From Bradyrhizobium sp. B097 (GTDB lineage Bacteria; Pseudomonadota; Alphaproteobacteria; Rhizobiales; Xanthobacteraceae), in contig NZ_CP152412.1 of assembly GCF_038957035.1 (NCBI RefSeq), positions 6,444,501 to 6,508,500 of the forward strand: 64,000 nucleotides of DNA. The letters run 5' to 3'. Made by a program: the position numbers and the translations under genes. A model generated the notes under the pieces. That model saw only the letters and a program-made list of their open reading frames with translations, was not told the DNA's origin and searched no databases. How positions within the stretch are numbered: position 1 is the stretch's first letter; each line of letters begins with the position of its first letter. This document shows, piece by piece, positions 16,544 through 25,409 of this stretch.

Positions 16544-19500
16544 CTACCACGCATCAATACACGGCCGCTTGCGGTGCGTGCGCGGCTCGGGCTTCGGCAC
16601 TGAGCGGAGGCCGGCCATGATCCAATGCCGGGTGTCGGCGGGATCGATCACCTCGTCGATCTCGAGCACCGAGGCGATCGAGACCGCCTTGCCGTTGGCG
16701 TAGAGCTCGGCGACCTTGGTCTGGAAATACTTCTCGCGCTCCACCGGGTCCGCGATCGCCTCCATCTCCTTGCGGAAGCCGAGGCGGACATAGCCCTCGA
16801 GGCCCATGCCGCCGAATTCGCCGGTCGGCCACGCCACCGTAAAGAACGAGGCATGGAAGCCGCCGCCGATCATCGATTGCGCCCCCAAGCCATAGCCCTT
16901 GCGCAGCACGACGCCGAACAGCGGCACCGTGATGCTGGCACCGGTGACGAACATCCGCGCGACATGGCGAACGATCGCGGTCTTCTCGGCCTCGGGACCG
17001 ACCATGAAGCCCGGCGTGTCGCACAGCGAGACGATCGGGATGTCGAAGGCATCGCACAGCTGCATGAAGCGCGCGGCCTTGTCGCCGGCCGCGGCGTCGA
17101 TCGCGCCGCCGAGATGCTTCGGATTGTTGGCGATCAGGCCGAACGGTTTTCCCTCGATGCGGATGAAGGCCGTGATCATGCCGACGCCGAAATCGCGCCG
17201 GATCTCCAGCACCGAGCCCTCGTCGGCGATCAGGTCGATCACGTTGCGGATGTCGTAGACCCTCAAGCGATTTTCCGGGATCGCGCGGCGCAGCAGCCGC
17301 TGGTCCGGCGCCGTCCAGTGCTGCACCGTGCCCTGGAAGTAGGACAGATACTTCTGCGCAACCGCCGTCGCCTCTTCCTCGTCCTCGACCAGGATGTCGA
17401 TCACGCCGTTCGGCGACTGGAACGAGACCGGGCCGACCTCGGCGGGATGATAGACGCCGAGCCCGCCGCCCTCGATCATCGCCGGGCCACCCATGCCGAT
17501 CGAGGCATTCTTGGTGGCGATGATGACGTCACAGACGCCGAGCATCGCGGCGTTGCCGGCAAAGCAATAGCCCGAGACCACACCGACCACAGGCACGAGG
17601 CCCGAGAGCTTGGCGAACTGCACGAAGGACGGGCCGTCGAGCCCGGTCATGCCGAGCCGGTCGGTATCGCCGGGCCGGCCGCCGCCGCCCTCGGCATAGA
17701 ACACCAGCGGCATGCGCCACTGCTCGGCAAGGCCGAGCATGCGGTCGATCTTCTTGTGGTTCATATGCCCTTGCGTGCCGGCGAGCACGGTGTAGTCGTA
17801 GGAGATCACCATGCAGCGCGCGCCGTCGGCGCCGAAATCTTTGGCGTTGACGGTGGCGACGCCCGAGATCAACCCGTCGGCCGGCGTGTTCTTGATGAGG
17901 TCTTCGACCTTGCGGCGGCGGCGCTGTGCCGCGATCGCGAGCGAGCCGTATTCGACGAACGAGCCTTCATCGACCAGCTGCGCGATGTTCTCGCGCGCGG
18001 TGCGCTGGTTGGTCTTGCGGCGGCGCTCGACCGAGGCCGGACGGTTCTCGTCCAGCGTGATCGCCTTGCGCGCGATCAGTTCGCCGAGGTCCGGGCGGAT
18101 GTGATCGAGATCGATTGCCGCCGCTTCCTCCGCGGCGTGACCATCGACCTCGGCCGGCTCCAGGAACAGGATCGGCTCGCCATGCATCAGGGTGACGCCG
18201 GGACCGCCCGCGATCTTCGTCACCCGGCCGCCATGCGGCGCCGTGACGAGATGCTCCATCTTCATCGATTCCAGCACCGCGATCTGCTGGCCAGGACGAA
18301 CCAGATCACCTTCCGCGACCTCGATCGCCACGATCGTGCCCTGCAACGGCGCCGGCACCGGGAGCGATCCCTCGGGCGCCGCCTCGGTGGCGACGGCCTT
18401 GGTCGCGGCCGCCTCGTTCACTTCGATCAATGGTGCGGCGAGATCGCTGGCTACGCCGACCAGCGCCGCCACGTGGGTATCGATGAAGTTGGTGCTGATC
18501 TTGTTCCGCCCAAAACTCTGGTGCGCCAGGATCGCGCCGAGGAACGGGATGTTGGTGGCGACGCCGCCGATGCGGAATTCGCGCAAGGTACGCGACGCCT
18601 TGTGGACCACATCGGTCCATTTCGGGCTCGGCGAATGCACGATGACTTTTGCCAGCAGCGAGTCGAACGCGGCGCTGGTCCGATAGCCGGAATAGCCGAA
18701 CGTATCGACGCGGACGCCGGGGCCGGAGGGCAGGTCGAACACGGCCAGCGTGCCGCCGGTCGGCTTCGTCACGCCCTTCTCGTCCATCACCTCCATGTTG
18801 ACGCGCAGCTGCATGGCATAGCCGCGCGGCAACGGCACGGCCGATTGCGCCAGCCCGAGCGAGGCCAGCGGCGCGCCGGCGGCGACCGCGAGTTGCGACC
18901 GCACGAGGTCGATGCCCAGCACCGCCTCGGTGACGGTGTGCTCGACCTGGAGCCGCGGATTGGCCTCGATGAAGGCGAAGGCGCCCTCGCCTTTGCTTTC
19001 CTCTGCCTCGTCATCGACCAGGAATTCGAAGGTGCCGAGATTGTCATAGCGCGCGGCTGAGGCGAGCTGCTTTGCCGCCTCGATGATGCGCGCGCGCAGG
19101 CTCTCACTTAATGACGGGCTCGGCGCCACCTCGATGAGCTTCTGGTTGCGGCGCTGGATGGTGCATTCGCGTTCCCAGAGATGGCTGATCGCACCATGAC
19201 GATCGCCGATGATCTGCACCTCGATATGGCGCGCCTTGCGGATCAGCCGCTCGACATAGACGGCGTCATTGCCGAACGCCGCCTTGGCCTCCGACTGGCA
19301 GCGCGCGTAGGCTTCATCGAGTTTCGCCAAATCCTCGACCACGCGCATGCCGCGCCCGCCGCCGCCGGCGATCGCCTTGACCATCACGGCGGCATTGGCG
19401 CCGAGCGAGGCGAAGAAGGCTTTTGCCTCATCCAGGGTCGTTGCACCGGACGTTCCGGCGATAATCGGCACGCCGCACTTTTTAGCCAGCGCCTTTGCCT

Positions 19501-19852
19501 TGGCCTTGTCGCCGAACAAATCGAGCGCCTCCGGCGACGGACCGACGAAGATGATCTTCTCCTCGGCGCAGCGCCGCGCCAGCTGGGTGTTCTCGCTGAG
19601 GAAACCATAGCCCGGATGCAGCGCGTCGCAGCCCGTGGCCTTCGCTGCCGCGATCACAGCCTCGATGTCGAGATAGGCGCGGGCACCACGGCCGGGGATC
19701 TCATGGCTCGCATCGGCGGATCGGACGTGCAGCGAGGCGGCATCGTCGGCGGGATAGATCGCGACCGTCGCGATGCCACTCTCGGCCGCGGCGCGGGCAA
19801 TGCGGATCGCGATCTCACCGCGGTTGGCAATCAGCAATTTCTTGAACGACAT
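16544..19852 (-). CDS. single-chain acyl-CoA carboxylase (biotin carboxylase, biotin carrier and carboxyltransferase fused)
   Basis: A 1102-residue fusion. Biotin carboxylase with ATP-grasp motifs GGGGRGMR (163-170) and EANPRLQVEHT (~296-306); biotin carrier with ESMKM, placing biotin on Lys531; carboxyltransferase from about residue 600 to the end (including GYCFAGNAA and CDTPGFMVG). It carboxylates an acyl-CoA using ATP and bicarbonate. Known: this order in one chain is that of the single-chain long-chain acyl-CoA carboxylases described in Rhodopseudomonas and mycobacteria, which accept a range of acyl-CoAs; most carboxylases are split. The start is the ATG of MSFKKLL, since upstream codons lie in a repeat; ATG two codons earlier is possible. 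Last in a minus-strand run after a CoA-transferase and importer, so it probably acts on their product. Confidence 0.92.
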   Translation of the reverse strand: MSFKKLLIANRGEIAIRIARAAAESGIATVAIYPADDAASLHVRSADASHEIPGRGARAYLDIEAVIAAAKATGCDALHPGYGFLSENTQLARRCAEEKIIFVGPSPEALDLFGDKAKAKALAKKCGVPIIAGTSGATTLDEAKAFFASLGANAAVMVKAIAGGGGRGMRVVEDLAKLDEAYARCQSEAKAAFGNDAVYVERLIRKARHIEVQIIGDRHGAISHLWERECTIQRRNQKLIEVAPSPSLSESLRARIIEAAKQLASAARYDNLGTFEFLVDDEAEESKGEGAFAFIEANPRLQVEHTVTEAVLGIDLVRSQLAVAAGAPLASLGLAQSAVPLPRGYAMQLRVNMEVMDEKGVTKPTGGTLAVFDLPSGPGVRVDTFGYSGYRTSAAFDSLLAKVIVHSPSPKWTDVVHKASRTLREFRIGGVATNIPFLGAILAHQSFGRNKISTNFIDTHVAALVGVASDLAAPLIEVNEAAATKAVATEAAPEGSLPVPAPLQGTIVAIEVAEGDLVRPGQQIAVLESMKMEHLVTAPHGGRVTKIAGGPGVTLMHGEPILFLEPAEVDGHAAEEAAAIDLDHIRPDLGELIARKAITLDENRPASVERRRKTNQRTARENIAQLVDEGSFVEYGSLAIAAQRRRRKVEDLIKNTPADGLISGVATVNAKDFGADGARCMVISYDYTVLAGTQGHMNHKKIDRMLGLAEQWRMPLVFYAEGGGGRPGDTDRLGMTGLDGPSFVQFAKLSGLVPVVGVVSGYCFAGNAAMLGVCDVIIATKNASIGMGGPAMIEGGGLGVYHPAEVGPVSFQSPNGVIDILVEDEEEATAVAQKYLSYFQGTVQHWTAPDQRLLRRAIPENRLRVYDIRNVIDLIADEGSVLEIRRDFGVGMITAFIRIEGKPFGLIANNPKHLGGAIDAAAGDKAARFMQLCDAFDIPIVSLCDTPGFMVGPEAEKTAIVRHVARMFVTGASITVPLFGVVLRKGYGLGAQSMIGGGFHASFFTVAWPTGEFGGMGLEGYVRLGFRKEMEAIADPVEREKYFQTKVAELYANGKAVSIASVLEIDEVIDPADTRHWIMAGLRSVPKPEPRTHRKRPCIDAW

Positions 19853-19880
19853 GATCATTTCACCAAAGGCTCTTTTGTTT

Positions 19881-19929
19881 GAGCATGATCTGATCGGAAA
19901 ACCGGTACCCACTTTTCCGGATCATGCTC
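19881..19929. repeat. GAGCATGATC palindromic repeat
   Basis: Perfect 10-base outer arms (GAGCATGATC / GATCATGCTC) with an inner GGAAAACCGGTACCC / CTTTTCC portion. A widely dispersed alphaproteobacterial element. It falls between the last permease stop (19929-19931) and the carboxylase start, and could be a processing or termination hairpin that separates their expression. Confidence 0.85.
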
Positions 19930-20813
19930 TAGCGATCCTTCATGGTCGGATCGAGCACGACACGCAAGGATTCCCCGAGCGCATTGAACGCCAGGGAGAC
20001 GACGAGAATGGCAAGGCCCGGCGCATACATCTGCTCCGGGGCGATTTCCATATATTGATAGGCGCGCGCCAGCATGGCGCCCCAGCTCGGGTCCGGCGGC
20101 TGGATGCCGAGGCCGAGGAACGACAGGCTGGCCTCGGCCAGGAGCGCCGCGGCGAGCAGCAGCGTCACCTGCACGATCACCGGCTGCAGCGTGTTCGGCA
20201 GCACGTGCCGCCACAACACGTGCCAGGTCGGCGCACCGAAGCCTCTGGAGGCATCGACATAGAGCTCCTGCCGCACGATCAGCGTGCGGGCTCGCACGAT
20301 GCGCGCCAGCGCCGGAAACATCGTGATGCCGATCGCGATCATGCCGTTGGTCAGCCCAATGCCGAGCGCGCCGGTGACCGCGATCGCCAGCACAATCGCG
20401 GGGAACGACAGGAAAGTGTCGATGATGCGGCTGATGATGTCGTCGATCCAGCCGCCGAAATAGCCGGCGACGAGGCCGACCGGCAGCCCGATCAGAACCG
20501 CGACGCCGACCGCAAGCAGGCTGGCATAAACCGTGGCCGGCGCGCCGTAGATCAGCCGCGAGAAGATGTCGCGGCCGAGGTCGTCGGTGCCGAGCAGATG
20601 CAACGGCCCCGGCGGCGCCAGCATGTTGTTGACGTCCTGCGCGGTCGGCGCATAGGGCGCGATCCAGGGCGCGCCGATCGCGACGACGACCAGCACCGCC
20701 AGCACCAGGATCGACAACGCGGCGCGCAGGTCGCCGGCGAGCCAGCGCATGAAGCGGCCCAGCCGCGTCGGCCTGGCCGGAGCCTTGAGCGGAGCGAGCG
20801 CCGTGTCGGTCAT
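19929..20813 (-). CDS. dipeptide-type ABC importer permease (DppC/OppC family)
   Basis: A 294-residue inner-membrane permease with about six hydrophobic segments. The N-terminal segment is followed by the GTDDLGRD motif typical of DppC proteins, and the ATPase-contact loop is seen near ASRGFGAPTWHVLWRHVLPN. The ATG overlaps the stop of the DppB-like gene by four bases (ATGA), which set the start. It forms the pore with that protein. Substrate unknown; peptides, nickel and various organic compounds use this transporter class. Confidence 0.9.
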   Translation of the reverse strand: MTDTALAPLKAPARPTRLGRFMRWLAGDLRAALSILVLAVLVVVAIGAPWIAPYAPTAQDVNNMLAPPGPLHLLGTDDLGRDIFSRLIYGAPATVYASLLAVGVAVLIGLPVGLVAGYFGGWIDDIISRIIDTFLSFPAIVLAIAVTGALGIGLTNGMIAIGITMFPALARIVRARTLIVRQELYVDASRGFGAPTWHVLWRHVLPNTLQPVIVQVTLLLAAALLAEASLSFLGLGIQPPDPSWGAMLARAYQYMEIAPEQMYAPGLAILVVSLAFNALGESLRVVLDPTMKDR

Positions 20814-21766
20814 TGCTCGATCCTCGGATCGACCGCGGCACACAGCAGGTCGGTGATCAAATTCACCGCGATCACGACCACCACCATGGTGAACACCACG
20901 CCCTGCACGATCGGGAAATCACGCTGGATCGCGCCGCGCACAATCAGGCTGCCGAGGCCCGGAATCGCGAACACCGCCTCGATCACGACGGTCGCCGCCA
21001 GCATGCGGTTGACCAGCAGGCTGATGATGGTCAGCAGATTGACGCCGACGTTCTTCAGGCCGTGCTGCCAGAGAATCCGCGACATCGACAGACCCTTGGC
21101 GTGCAGCGTGCGGACATATTGCGACGACAGCACCTCCAGCAAGGCGCCGCGCAGCTGGCGCGCGACCTCGGCCATGCCGTAGGCCGCGATCGCGATGGCA
21201 GGCAGCAGCGCGTGCCGGATCGCATCGATCGGCGAGGCGCTGAAGGATTTCGCGCCGGTCGCCGGCAGCCAGTTCAGCTTGAGCGAGAACTCCGCCACCA
21301 AAATCATCGCGAGCCAGAAACCGGGCACCGCGACACCGAGGGAGGCGATCATGCTGATCAGCTTGTCGACCCAGCCGTTCGGCTTGATCGCGGCGATCAC
21401 GCCCATCGGAATCCCCGTGACCAGCGCCAGCAGCAGCGCGATCACGACGATCAAGAGCGTGTTCGGAAAGGCGCGACCGATCGAGACCGCGACCCTCTCG
21501 CCGGTCAGCAGCGACTGCGAGAGGTCGCCCTGCGCGACATGGCCGAGCCAGCTGCCATATTGCACCAGGAACGGCCGATCGAGGCCGTAGATCTTTCTGA
21601 TCTCGGTGATCCGTGCGTCGGTCGCGTTGTCGCCCGCCAGGGTCACGGCGATGTCGCCGGGCACCAGCTTGAGCAGCGCAAACACCATGAAGGTCGCGAG
21701 CAGGATCACGGGCAGCGCCTGCACCAGGCGGCTGCCGATGACCTTGACTGGTGACCGTCGTGCCAT
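20810..21766 (-). CDS. dipeptide-type ABC importer permease (DppB/OppB family)
   Basis: A 318-residue inner-membrane protein with six predicted membrane spans. It starts with the family-typical short basic N-terminus and helix, has VPGDIA after the first span, and carries the coupling loop RTLHAKGLSMSRILWQHGLKN. Three bases separate its ATG from the stop of the binding-protein gene, and it overlaps the DppC-like gene by four bases. One operon. Confidence 0.9.
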   Translation of the reverse strand: MARRSPVKVIGSRLVQALPVILLATFMVFALLKLVPGDIAVTLAGDNATDARITEIRKIYGLDRPFLVQYGSWLGHVAQGDLSQSLLTGERVAVSIGRAFPNTLLIVVIALLLALVTGIPMGVIAAIKPNGWVDKLISMIASLGVAVPGFWLAMILVAEFSLKLNWLPATGAKSFSASPIDAIRHALLPAIAIAAYGMAEVARQLRGALLEVLSSQYVRTLHAKGLSMSRILWQHGLKNVGVNLLTIISLLVNRMLAATVVIEAVFAIPGLGSLIVRGAIQRDFPIVQGVVFTMVVVVIAVNLITDLLCAAVDPRIEQ

Positions 21767-21769
21767 GGT

Positions 21770-23317
21770 TCAGCCTTCGAGCCAGACGTCGTCGTATTTC
21801 GGCTTGCCAAGGAGATTGGGCCGATAGCCCTGTACCTTCTTGTTCATGGCGACCAGCTCGAACTGGAACGCCAGCGGCACGACGAGGGCGTTCTCCATCA
21901 CCAGGCGCTGCACGGTGGAGAAGGCCTTGCGCCTGACCTCGATATCCTCGGACGCACGCGATTCCTTGATCGCGGCCTCGAGTTCCGGCGGCACCGGGGC
22001 GCGGCCGCCATTGTAATAGGCGTCTTTGGTGAACATCAGCGAATAGGTCAGGCTCGGGTCGGGCCGCCCGGTCCAGGCCGACAACAACCCCGCCCCCTTC
22101 TTCTCCGGACCGAAGAAGGCAGCAGAGGCTTCCGCGACCGTGCCGTTGACGAAACGCACGTTGATGCCGGCCTTACGCAATTGCTCAATCAGGATCTCCT
22201 CGCGCTGCACCGAATCTTGATCTGTGTAACCGCCGATCTCGATCGGGGTGCCCTCCTTGAAGCCAGCCTCGGCGAGCAGCTTGCGGGCCTTGTCGGGATC
22301 GTAGGGATAGAGCTTGGCCACGTCGGCATCATAAGCCCAGTGCGACTTCGGCAGGTTCATGTAGGCCGGCTCGGCAAGGCCCGCGAGCGCAGCCTTGGCG
22401 AAGGACTCGCGGTCGATCGCAAAGTTCAGCGCCTGGCGGACCTTGACATTGTCGAACGGCGGCCTGGCCCAATTCAGGAAGATCTGGAACACATAGAGCG
22501 TCGGGCCGTTCACCACCTTGACACTCGAGGCGCGCTCGATGATCGCCTTCTGCCGCGGCGGCAATTGATAGATCAGATCGTTCTGCCCGGCGGTGACCGA
22601 GCGCGCGCCGGTGGTGAGCTCGGGAATGATCGAGAACTCGATCGCGTCGGGAAACGGCCGGTCCGGCTTCCAGTATTTCTCGTTGCGCTTGACCACGATC
22701 TTTTCGCCGTCGGCCCAGCTCACGAAGGCGTAGGCGCCAGCGCCGACCGGCTTGCGGGTCACGACGCCGTCCTCGGCCGCCTTCAGCGCCGTCGGCGACA
22801 CCATCATGCCGGCACGATCGGAGAGAATGCCGGGCAGCGCGGTATCCGGCGTCTTCAACTTCAGTGTCACCTGCTGCGGTCCGGTGACCTCGACCGAGGC
22901 GACCGAGAGCAGGTCGGCCTTGATGTTCGACTTCGCATCGCCCCGGTTGCGATCGAGGTTGAACTTGACGGCCTCGGCATCGAGCGGGGTGCCGTCATGG
23001 AAGCTGACACCGGCACGGATATTGAGCACCAGCGTATTGGGATCGGTGAACTTCCAGCTTTCGGCGAGCCCCGGCTTCGGCTTCAGCGTCTCGAAATCCC
23101 ACTCGACCAGCGTGTCGTACATCGTGAACAGGAAGGCGTGGTCGGAGCCGGCGCCGCCGGTCGCCGGATCGAGGCTCGACGGGTTGGCCGGCGCGGAGAT
23201 CCGCAAGGTGCCGCCCTTCTTCGGCGTGCCTTGCGCAAACGCGCGGCCGCCGAGCGTGGTGCTGGCGAGTGCGCCCGAGATCAGCGCCATGGCCTCGCGT
23301 CGTGTCGTCATCGTCAT
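21770..23317 (-). CDS. ABC substrate-binding protein, family 5 (peptide/organic-compound type)
   Basis: A 515-residue periplasmic binding protein. The N-terminus has TTRREAMALIS followed by a hydrophobic stretch and a cleavage near AFAQG, resembling a Tat or Sec signal. The mature part opens with KKGGTLRIS and contains GLAESW and FHDGTPLDAEAVKFN, the family-5 signature region. The ATG overlaps the upstream ATPase stop by four bases. It gives the transporter its specificity; the CoA-transferase and carboxylase neighbours make an organic acid more likely than a peptide (inference). Confidence 0.9.
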   Translation of the reverse strand: MTMTTRREAMALISGALASTTLGGRAFAQGTPKKGGTLRISAPANPSSLDPATGGAGSDHAFLFTMYDTLVEWDFETLKPKPGLAESWKFTDPNTLVLNIRAGVSFHDGTPLDAEAVKFNLDRNRGDAKSNIKADLLSVASVEVTGPQQVTLKLKTPDTALPGILSDRAGMMVSPTALKAAEDGVVTRKPVGAGAYAFVSWADGEKIVVKRNEKYWKPDRPFPDAIEFSIIPELTTGARSVTAGQNDLIYQLPPRQKAIIERASSVKVVNGPTLYVFQIFLNWARPPFDNVKVRQALNFAIDRESFAKAALAGLAEPAYMNLPKSHWAYDADVAKLYPYDPDKARKLLAEAGFKEGTPIEIGGYTDQDSVQREEILIEQLRKAGINVRFVNGTVAEASAAFFGPEKKGAGLLSAWTGRPDPSLTYSLMFTKDAYYNGGRAPVPPELEAAIKESRASEDIEVRRKAFSTVQRLVMENALVVPLAFQFELVAMNKKVQGYRPNLLGKPKYDDVWLEG

Positions 23318-24336
23318 GGCGTCGTCTCCGGTACGTTGGGCAAATAATTCGGGCGGTCGGCGAAATGGCAGGCCACCCAGTGATCGGGTTTCAGCTCGCG
23401 CCACTCCGGTACACGCTCGGTGCAGAGCGGCTGCGCGTGCGGGCACCGGGTGCGGAAGCGGCAGCCCGACGGCGGATCGATCGGGCTCGGCACCTCACCC
23501 TGCAGCACGATCCGCTGCGCCTCGCGCATTAATGATGGCAGCGGCCGCGGTTCGGCCGAGAGCAGCGCGATGGTGTAGGGGTGCAGCGGGCGCTCGGCGA
23601 CCTCTTCGGTCGGCCCGAGCTCGACGAACTGGCCGAGATACATCACCGCGACGCGCTCGCTGATATGCGAGACCACGGCAAGGTCGTGGGTGATGAAGAC
23701 GTAGGTCAGCCCGAGGTCGCGCTGCAGATCGGCAAACAAATTGAGCACGTCGCCGCGGATCGACATGTCGAGCGCGGCCACCACCTCGTCGCAGACGATC
23801 AATTTCGGCTTCAACGTCAGCGCGCGGGCGATCACGACGCGCTGCTTCTGGCCGCCGGAAAGCTGGTGCGGATAGCGCTCGCCGAATTCCTGCGGCAGGC
23901 CGACCCGCTCAAGCGCTTCCCGGGCTAGCCGCTCGCGTTCGGCGCGGTCGCCGACGCGGGCAAGCTCCAGCGGCTCCAGCACCGAGGCCAGAATGGTCAT
24001 GCGCGGGTTCAGCGCGGCGTTCGGATCCTGGAAGATGATCTGGTAGTCGCGGCGATGGCTTTGGAATTTTTGGCGCGACAGCGCCGTCGGATCGATGCCA
24101 TCATGCAGGATGGCACCGGCGCTGGGCTTCAGCAGAAACACCAGCGCGCGGCCGATCGTGGTCTTGCCCGATCCGGATTCGCCGATAATGCCGAACGTCT
24201 CGCCGCGGCGGACGTCGAAATTGACGCCATCGACCGCCTTCACGGTGGCGCGCCGGTCCGAGGTCTGGAAGCGGACCTGGAGGTCGCGCACCGAGACGAT
24301 GGGCTCGCCGCGCTGTTCAGCGGATGCTGCGGTCAT
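23314..24336 (-). CDS. dipeptide-type ABC importer ATPase (DppF/OppF family)
   Basis: A 340-residue cytoplasmic ATPase: Walker A GESGSGKTT, signature LSGGQKQR, Walker B LIVCDEVVAALD, switch His in THDLAV. The extra C-terminal oligopeptide-transporter region holds the Cys-containing CRFRTRCPHAQPLC motif that typically binds an Fe-S cluster in this family. Odd: Walker B reads DEVVAALD where most members have DEPVSALD, a Pro-to-Val change. Four-base overlaps with the genes on both sides. Confidence 0.9.
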   Translation of the reverse strand: MTAASAEQRGEPIVSVRDLQVRFQTSDRRATVKAVDGVNFDVRRGETFGIIGESGSGKTTIGRALVFLLKPSAGAILHDGIDPTALSRQKFQSHRRDYQIIFQDPNAALNPRMTILASVLEPLELARVGDRAERERLAREALERVGLPQEFGERYPHQLSGGQKQRVVIARALTLKPKLIVCDEVVAALDMSIRGDVLNLFADLQRDLGLTYVFITHDLAVVSHISERVAVMYLGQFVELGPTEEVAERPLHPYTIALLSAEPRPLPSLMREAQRIVLQGEVPSPIDPPSGCRFRTRCPHAQPLCTERVPEWRELKPDHWVACHFADRPNYLPNVPETTP

Positions 24337-25409
24337 TGCGTCGCGACCTTCGCACCAGCCGGCGCATCGGGCGGATGCAGCGCGCCCGGCAAATTGAGCT
24401 CGGCAAAGCGCCAGCAGCGCACCTTGCGGCCGCCGCCGGCGTCCTGCAGCTTCTGCTCGGCCTCGCAGCCCTTCGCGGCATGGGCGCAGCGGGCACGGAA
24501 GCGGCAGCCCGCCGGCATCTCCGCGATCGACGGCACCCGGCCCGGGATCGACGGCAGCCGACCATGGCGCGGGCTCAGATGCGGCAGCGAGCGTAACAGC
24601 CCCGACGTATAGGGATGCAGCGGCCGCACCAGCGCCTCGTCGACGGTGGCGTCCTCGATCACCTCGCCGGCATACATCGTGATCATCCGCGTGCAGGTCT
24701 CGGCGACGACGCCGAGATCGTGGGTGATCAGCATCAGCGCGGTCTTCGAGGTCTCGCTGATGTCGCGCAGCAGCTCGAGAATCTGCGCCTGCACGGTGAC
24801 GTCGAGCGCGGTGGTCGGCTCGTCCGCGATCAGCAGCTGCGGCCCGCAGATCAGGCTCGCCGCGATCATCACGCGCTGGCGCATGCCGCCTGAGAGCTGG
24901 TGCGGATAGTCGTCGATCCGCCGCTCCGGCGAGGCGATGCCGACACGGCGGAGCATCTCCAGCGTTTTCGCACGCGCTTCCTCGTAGCTGACATCGGTAT
25001 GGACGCGCAACGTCTCCGCGATCTGGTGGCCGACGGTGAACACCGGATCGAGCGCGCTCATCGGCTCCTGGAAGATCATCGCGATCCGCTTGCCCCGGAT
25101 CGCGCGCATCTGCCGCGCACTGCAGGAGGCGAGATCGGTGCCGTCGAACAGGATCTTGCCATCGAGCCCGGCAAAGTTGCCCGGCAACAGCCGCAGGATC
25201 GAGAGGCCGGTGATGGTCTTGCCGCAGCCGCTTTCGCCGACAATGCCGACCCGCTCGCCGGGCGCGATGTCGAAATCGATCCGGCGCGTCGCCTGCCAGA
25301 TGCCCTGCGCGGTCTTGAAACGGATGCCGAGCCCGCGCACAGACAGCAGCGGCCGCGCGCCGTCGCGCGCACCCTCCGCCTTGCGCTGTGCCGGCTGGCC
25401 TGCCCCCAT
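24333..25409 (-). CDS. dipeptide-type ABC importer ATPase (DppD/OppD family)
   Basis: A 358-residue ATPase: Walker [12 protein letters not shown]-loop [10 protein letters not shown], signature LSGGMRQR, Walker [13 protein letters not shown], His in THDLGV, and the C-terminal Cys motif [14 protein letters not shown]. It pairs with the DppF-like ATPase to drive import. The ATG at 25409 overlaps the CoA-transferase stop by one base (TGATG), so it is translationally coupled; the TTG one codon earlier is less likely. Confidence 0.9.
   Translation of the reverse strand: MGAGQPAQRKAEGARDGARPLLSVRGLGIRFKTAQGIWQATRRIDFDIAPGERVGIVGESGCGKTITGLSILRLLPGNFAGLDGKILFDGTDLASCSARQMRAIRGKRIAMIFQEPMSALDPVFTVGHQIAETLRVHTDVSYEEARAKTLEMLRRVGIASPERRIDDYPHQLSGGMRQRVMIAASLICGPQLLIADEPTTALDVTVQAQILELLRDISETSKTALMLITHDLGVVAETCTRMITMYAGEVIEDATVDEALVRPLHPYTSGLLRSLPHLSPRHGRLPSIPGRVPSIAEMPAGCRFRARCAHAAKGCEAEQKLQDAGGGRKVRCWRFAELNLPGALHPPDAPAGAKVATQ

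Noticed and set aside
16625..19060. 811-codon plus-strand frame
   Set aside because: Antisense shadow of the carboxylase fusion; Asp/Arg/His-rich and without family motifs.
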